The notes beneath the pieces are model-generated. The model saw nothing but the letters and a program-made list of their open reading frames with translations, did not search any database and was not told where the DNA came from. From Chloroflexota bacterium (GTDB taxonomy: Bacteria > Chloroflexota > Dormibacteria > Dormibacterales > Dormibacteraceae): DNA of 8,656 nucleotides. The stretch lies in contig VBJE01000225.1 of NCBI GenBank assembly GCA_005879675.1, positions 446 to 9,101 of the forward strand, in the 5' to 3' direction. The position numbers and the translations under genes are program-made. Within the stretch, counting starts at the first letter, position 1, and each line of letters starts with the position of its first letter. Shown in pieces: positions 6,300 through 8,656 of the stretch.

Positions 6300-6875
6300 T
6301 TATCGCTGCGCCGAAAATCCGGCATGGAAGCGCTCGAGGTCGCCCGGCGTGTTGAGGCTTTCGAACTGGGAGGGCTCGAGGTCCTCGAGCCACGTCACGT
6401 CCAGGTCCATGACCACATCGTGCGCGGTGTAGTTGCCGGCGTCGAGCGCGCCGACGATCGCGGGCAGCGCGGACTTGCGATAGGCCCCGCAAACCGGCTC
6501 GAACAGGCCGTCGTGGCGAGGGATGGCGGCATCGGCGCTGTGCGCCGCCGCAACCGCCAGCTCGGCGGTCGCCTGGGTGACGTACGGCATATCGCAGGCC
6601 ACCGCGAACAGGATGTCGTGTCGCGCCGCCATCAGCCCCGCCTCCAGCCCGGCGAGGGGCCCGGCCGAGCGCTTGCGGTCGAACACCACGCGGTACGGCA
6701 CCAGGTGCTCCATCTGTTCGGGCTCGGCGAACGAGACCATCACCTCCGAGAACGCCGGGGCGAGCCTTTCCACCACGTAGCGCAGCAGGACGGTGTCCCC
6801 CACCTCGAGCCACGCCTTCGGGCGGCCCATGCGCCGGCTGTCGCCCCCGGCAAGCACCAGCAACGTCGCTTGCAT
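6300..6875 (-). CDS. MobA-like molybdenum cofactor guanylyltransferase / NTP transferase
   Basis: From the ATG at 6875 the product has 191 residues, typical for MobA. LLVLAGGDSRRMGRPKAWL at 5-23 is the nucleotide-binding loop (Gly10-Gly11, Arg14, Lys20). SAGPLAGLEAGL and the metal motif ACDMPYV (Asp95) follow, and NTPGDLERF near the end is the usual closing motif. MobA transfers GMP from GTP to molybdopterin to make Mo-bis(MGD). Close relatives include MocA (CTP) and other small nucleotidyltransferases, so the exact nucleotide is not certain. An ATG at 6902 would add nine residues and overlap the divergent amidohydrolase start; 6875 fits the family better. It appears to be the first gene of the long minus-strand train. 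No other molybdenum cofactor gene is visible. The link to etfBA could reflect supply of a molybdoenzyme that uses ETF, but that is speculation. Confidence 0.85.
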   Translation of the reverse strand: MQATLLVLAGGDSRRMGRPKAWLEVGDTVLLRYVVERLAPAFSEVMVSFAEPEQMEHLVPYRVVFDRKRSAGPLAGLEAGLMAARHDILFAVACDMPYVTQATAELAVAAAHSADAAIPRHDGLFEPVCGAYRKSALPAIVGALDAGNYTAHDVVMDLDVTWLEDLEPSQFESLNTPGDLERFHAGFSAQR

Positions 6876-6891
6876 CACGATTAGTTTCGCG
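6876..6891. promoter_or_regulatory. 16-bp divergent start region between mobA and the amidohydrolase gene
   Basis: Only 16 bp (CACGATTAGTTTCGCG) separate the two proposed start codons. Its AT-rich core offers a TANNNT-type -10 on the plus strand (TAGTTT, 6882-6887) and ACTAAT (6885-6880) on the minus strand. Each ends four bases before the respective start codon. There is no room for a 5' leader with a Shine-Dalgarno, so leaderless or near-leaderless transcripts are the simplest reading. If the true starts differ, the gap would change. Confidence 0.4.
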
Positions 6892-7734
6892 TTGAGAGCC
6901 ATCGATTTTCACGTCCACCTGCCGACGCCCGACTGGCTGGACGTGTCGATGAAGGGCTATGTCGAAGCGGCCGAGTCGTACTTTCGCTCCAAAGTCGCTC
7001 GCAAGACGCTCGAGGAGCTGGCTGACGAGTACGAGTCGATGGAAATGGTCGCCGTGCTCCTGGCCTGGGACGCCGAGACGGCGACGGGCAGGCCGCGCGT
7101 TCCCAACGATCTTGTCGCCGAGGCGTGCCGGGAGCATCCGAAGACGTTCATCGGATTCGGAAGCGTCGACCCGCTGAAGGGCGAGCGGGCCGTGGCCGAG
7201 CTCGACCGCATCGCGGAGCTCGGTCTCAAGGGCGTCAAGCTGCACCCTTCCTTGCAGGCGTTCGCGCCCAACGAGGAGCAGCACTGGCCGCTGTACGAAA
7301 AGTGCCAGGACCTGGGGCTGATCACGCTTTTCCACACCGGGACGAGCGGCATCGGCGCGGGCCAGCCGGGCGGTCAGGGGATCCGCATCGACTTCGCCCG
7401 CCCGATCTGGCTCGATGCGCCTGCGGCGGCGTTCCCCGACCTGAAGATCATCGCCGCCCACTTCGGGTACCCGTGGCACCTGGAGCTGCTGGCGATGGCG
7501 CTCCACAAGACCAACATCTACATCGACATCTCGGGCTGGAGCCCGCGCTACATCCCGACCGAGGTCCTGCGCGACATGAAGGGCCGGCTCCAGGACCAGT
7601 TCCTTTTCGGCAGCGACTACCCGTTCATCCAGCCGCAGCGGTGCCTGGACGAGCTGAAGACGCTCGACATACCCGAGCCGGTGCTCGACAAGGTGCTCGT
7701 CGCCAACGGCAAACGGCTACTCGCGATTGCCTGA
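6892..7734 (+). CDS. Amidohydrolase-2 family metal-dependent hydrolase/decarboxylase (ACMSD-like barrel)
   Basis: From a TTG at 6892 the protein has 280 residues. IDFHVHL places the metal-binding HxH at His7 and His9. KGVKLHP (Lys116, His118), TLFHTG (His148), IAAHFGYPW (His190) and LFGSDYPF (Asp242) are the further metal and catalytic positions of the COG2159 TIM-barrel group. That group includes aminocarboxymuconate-semialdehyde and gamma-resorcylate decarboxylases as well as true hydrolases, so the substrate is open. The next in-frame ATG (6949) would remove HxH, which is why TTG is preferred; extending upstream only reads antisense through mobA. No Shine-Dalgarno precedes it. No signal peptide is seen, so it is cytoplasmic. 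It diverges from mobA and is followed after 31-52 nt by an unrelated unknown gene. Confidence 0.88.
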   Translation: MRAIDFHVHLPTPDWLDVSMKGYVEAAESYFRSKVARKTLEELADEYESMEMVAVLLAWDAETATGRPRVPNDLVAEACREHPKTFIGFGSVDPLKGERAVAELDRIAELGLKGVKLHPSLQAFAPNEEQHWPLYEKCQDLGLITLFHTGTSGIGAGQPGGQGIRIDFARPIWLDAPAAAFPDLKIIAAHFGYPWHLELLAMALHKTNIYIDISGWSPRYIPTEVLRDMKGRLQDQFLFGSDYPFIQPQRCLDELKTLDIPEPVLDKVLVANGKRLLAIA

Positions 7735-7749
7735 CGTGTAAATCCCCAC

Positions 7750-7786
7750 TTGACACGCCGCCGATGTGGCGGCGATCGTTCGTCCC
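7750..7786 (+). promoter_or_regulatory. Candidate promoter with an operator-like inverted repeat in its spacer
   Basis: A perfect TTGACA lies at 7750-7755 and a weaker GATCGT at 7774-7779, 18 bp apart. The spacer holds a perfect 7-bp inverted repeat, CGCCGCC-GATGT-GGCGGCG (7756-7774), which touches both elements. A start site about 7 nt after the -10 would fall at the in-frame GTG at 7787. The repeat could be a repressor site or a weak stem-loop after the amidohydrolase stop; no T-run follows. The assignment rests on pattern only. Confidence 0.4.
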
Positions 7787-8371
7787 GTGTCCGCCGCCGT
7801 CGAAAACCAGCGCCGCAGGCTCATGGCTGAGTCCGATGTGCTGCTCGATGAGGTCGAGAACCTCCGCCTCAACGACGAGGCGGAGGCGCCCCTGCGTCTG
7901 CGCGAAGCGATCCGCGCCCTGCAGATCCGGCTCGCCAGGCGCCATCCATCGGTCGCGCCGGCGACGCTGGAGGCGGCGCACGACCTCGTGTTCGCCGTCC
8001 AGCAGAGGCTCATGGCGGCGAACCCGAAGAACCCGCGGCCCAACCGCCACGCCGGACGCGCGAGCGGGCAACCGCTCATGACGCTCGTGCGCGAGGATCG
8101 GAAATGGAAGGTCCTGACCCTCCCGCCTCCGACCTTGAGCGGCGAGGATGTGGACTGGATCGAGCTCGTGGATTCGACCGTCGAACGCGCGTGGGACCGC
8201 TGGTGCTACGCCCAGCAGCAGGCGGTGCGCGCCGCGCGCCTGCACGTGAGCGCGCAGATCGCATTCGCGGTCGCGCAGGCGGCCTGGAACAACTACTGGG
8301 TGCTGCTGCGGGACGCCGAGCGCATCAAAGCGCGGCTTGCTGGAGGAACCTTCGCAGCTCGTCGGCTCTGA
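7766..8371 (+). CDS. Unrecognised protein, about 195-201 residues, charged N-terminal half
   Basis: I do not recognise this family. The reading frame has G/C-ending codons like its neighbours and protein-like use of Trp and Tyr, so it is probably real. From GTG at 7766 it has 201 residues; GTG at 7787 (194) or ATG at 7823 (182) are possible. Residues 15-100 are Arg-, Glu- and Ala-rich and likely helical (ESDVLLDEVENLRLNDEAE, then ALQIRLARRHPSVAPATLEA). A Pro/Asn/Arg-rich stretch (NPKNPRPNRHAGRASG) follows. The C-terminal third looks amphipathic (WDRWCYAQQQAVRAARLHVSA, then AFAVAQAAWNNYWVLLRDAE). No signal peptide, clear transmembrane helix or catalytic motif is visible. Its last 47 bp overlap the 3' end of an opposing small gene. 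A candidate promoter precedes it, suggesting transcription independent of the amidohydrolase gene. Confidence 0.65.
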   Translation: MAAIVRPVSAAVENQRRRLMAESDVLLDEVENLRLNDEAEAPLRLREAIRALQIRLARRHPSVAPATLEAAHDLVFAVQQRLMAANPKNPRPNRHAGRASGQPLMTLVREDRKWKVLTLPPPTLSGEDVDWIELVDSTVERAWDRWCYAQQQAVRAARLHVSAQIAFAVAQAAWNNYWVLLRDAERIKARLAGGTFAARRL

Positions 8372-8546
8372 CCGGCGCGTCCGATGAGCGCACCCGCGCC
8401 GCGAACAGGTGCAGGAAGCGGCGGAGGCCGACGTCGTCGAGCATCGTCGCGGCCTCGATGATCTCGGCCGCGGTGTCGCGCTGCGCGGGCTCGATCACCC
8501 GCGCCAGCGTGTCCGCGAAGTCCTCCGGAAGCTCGCCTGTGGTCAT
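8325..8546 (-). CDS. Small unrecognised acidic/helical protein, 73 residues
   Basis: From ATG at 8546 the product begins MTTGELPEDFADTLARVIEP and ends DAPVRADELRRFLQQAAL. It is Ala-, Asp-, Glu-, Leu- and Arg-rich with three or four likely helices, and has no Cys, no membrane segment and no known motif. Codons end mostly in G or C, like the neighbouring genes, and the frame is clean from start to stop, which supports a real gene despite its size. It runs opposite to the unknown 200-residue gene and overlaps its 3' end by 47 bp. Its start lies 17 bp from the divergent start of an acyl-CoA synthetase-like gene. A regulatory or accessory partner to that enzyme is possible, but nothing in the sequence shows it. 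Confidence 0.6.
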   Translation of the reverse strand: MTTGELPEDFADTLARVIEPAQRDTAAEIIEAATMLDDVGLRRFLHLFAARVRSSDAPVRADELRRFLQQAAL

Positions 8547-8563
8547 GCGGTGACAATTAACCC
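8547..8563. promoter_or_regulatory. 17-bp divergent start region with a shared AT-rich core
   Basis: Only 17 bp (GCGGTGACAATTAACCC) lie between the two ATG codons. On the plus strand GACAAT (8552-8557) stands at -12 to -7 relative to the ATG at 8564. On the minus strand AATTGT (8558-8553) stands at -12 to -7 relative to the ATG at 8546. Both keep the A2 and T6 positions of a -10 box. This geometry fits two leaderless transcripts from one overlapping -10 element. No convincing -35 is seen on either side. Confidence 0.45.
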
Positions 8564-8656
8564 ATGCAGCCGGTGGTGATCGGGGATGTGATCTGGGAGC
8601 CGAGCCAGGAGGTCGTCGAGCGCAGCCGGCTCAAGCGCTTCATGGACCGCCACGGG
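8564..8656 (+). CDS. Acetoacetyl-CoA synthetase-like / acyl-CoA synthetase (5' end only)
   Basis: Thirty-one codons are visible from ATG at 8564, ending at the window edge. The product reads (MQPVV)IGDVIWEPSQEVVERSRLKRF followed by MDRHG. The W-x-P-S-x-E-x3-x-S-x-L-x-R-F pattern is the N-terminal cap of acetoacetyl-CoA synthetases and related large AMP-forming acyl-CoA ligases, which convert a carboxylate, ATP and CoA to the acyl-CoA plus AMP and pyrophosphate. The AMP-binding core lies outside the window, so substrate and completeness cannot be judged. No Shine-Dalgarno precedes the ATG. The gene is divergent from the small gene on the minus strand and is not part of the minus-strand train. 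Activation of acetoacetate would fit the BKACE reaction, though the two genes are about 6 kb apart and separately transcribed. Confidence 0.6.
   Translation, partial: MQPVVIGDVIWEPSQEVVERSRLKRFMDRHG

Noticed and set aside
5528..6325. ATG at 6325 as the etfB start
   Set aside because: It adds a non-family leader (MPDFRRSDNDRSP) and overlaps mobA by 26 nt. The TTG at 6286 gives the canonical KIVVTVKQVPDPN start.
4715..6355. A 546-codon open frame on the plus strand
   Set aside because: Antisense shadow of etfA and etfB, both of which have full-length, motif-rich frames on the minus strand.
6373..6391. Inverted repeat GGCTCGAG-GTC-CTCGAGCC inside mobA
   Set aside because: It is explained by repeated Leu-Glu codons (WLEDLEP) in the coding frame and is far from any gene boundary; no regulatory reading is needed.
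6283..7506. A 407-codon open frame on the minus strand
   Set aside because: It runs antisense to the amidohydrolase and out of frame with mobA; no recognisable motif and shadow-like composition.
7125..8081. A 318-codon plus-strand frame across the amidohydrolase end
   Set aside because: Arg/Pro/Ala-rich out-of-frame reading of the amidohydrolase and the following gene, with none of their motifs.
1..8656. Mobile elements, CRISPR arrays, tRNA or rRNA genes
   Set aside because: I found no transposase or integrase-like product, no regularly spaced repeats and no cloverleaf-like or rRNA-like stretch; codon style is uniform across the window.

Overview
The window is 8.7 kb of compact, high-GC bacterial DNA with strongly G/C-biased third codon positions. 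The family mix points to a soil-type, high-GC terrabacterial lineage. It holds a stand-alone 70-residue biotin carrier of the actinobacterial TB7.3 type, a C4 zinc-ribbon protein next to an RNase H, an EtfB/EtfA pair and a DUF849-type beta-keto acid cleavage enzyme. I would guess an actinobacterium or a Ca. Dormibacterota/Chloroflexota relative; the sequence alone does not settle this. I see no tRNA, rRNA, CRISPR array, insertion sequence or phage gene.

Positions 1-6875 (minus strand) form one dense gene train. In transcription order it reads: mobA-like guanylyltransferase, etfB, etfA, a GT2-like glycosyltransferase, an acyl-CoA carboxylase carboxyltransferase, a BKACE-family enzyme, a biotin carrier protein, a coiled-coil/zinc-ribbon protein, and an RNase HI-like protein cut by the window edge. 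Neighbours overlap (ATGA, CTGA and ATGACTGA junctions) or lie 3-13 nt apart, so an operon is likely. The metabolic core is CoA-ester chemistry. The carboxyltransferase and biotin carrier are two parts of a biotin-dependent (de)carboxylase or transcarboxylase, with the BKACE gene wedged between them. EtfAB would take electrons from acyl-CoA-type dehydrogenases. No biotin carboxylase subunit is present here.

Positions 6892-8371 (plus strand) hold an amidohydrolase-2 family metal enzyme that diverges from mobA with only 16 bp between start codons, then an unrecognised protein of about 200 residues. A 73-codon minus-strand gene overlaps the end of that protein. It diverges, with only 17 bp between start codons, from the first 31 codons of a plus-strand gene whose N-terminus resembles acetoacetyl-CoA/acyl-CoA synthetases. 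An acetoacetate-activating enzyme would fit a nearby BKACE, whose family chemistry releases acetoacetate.

The most unusual signals are these. (1) A cysteinyl-tRNA-synthetase-C-terminus-like segment lies in frame upstream of the glycosyltransferase, with no ATG/GTG/TTG to start it. (2) An 18-bp perfect palindrome sits in that same segment. (3) The carboxyltransferase-BKACE-biotin carrier triad is translationally overlapped. (4) The RNase H gene seems to need a CTG start. (5) Two ultra-short divergent start regions suggest leaderless, back-to-back promoters.
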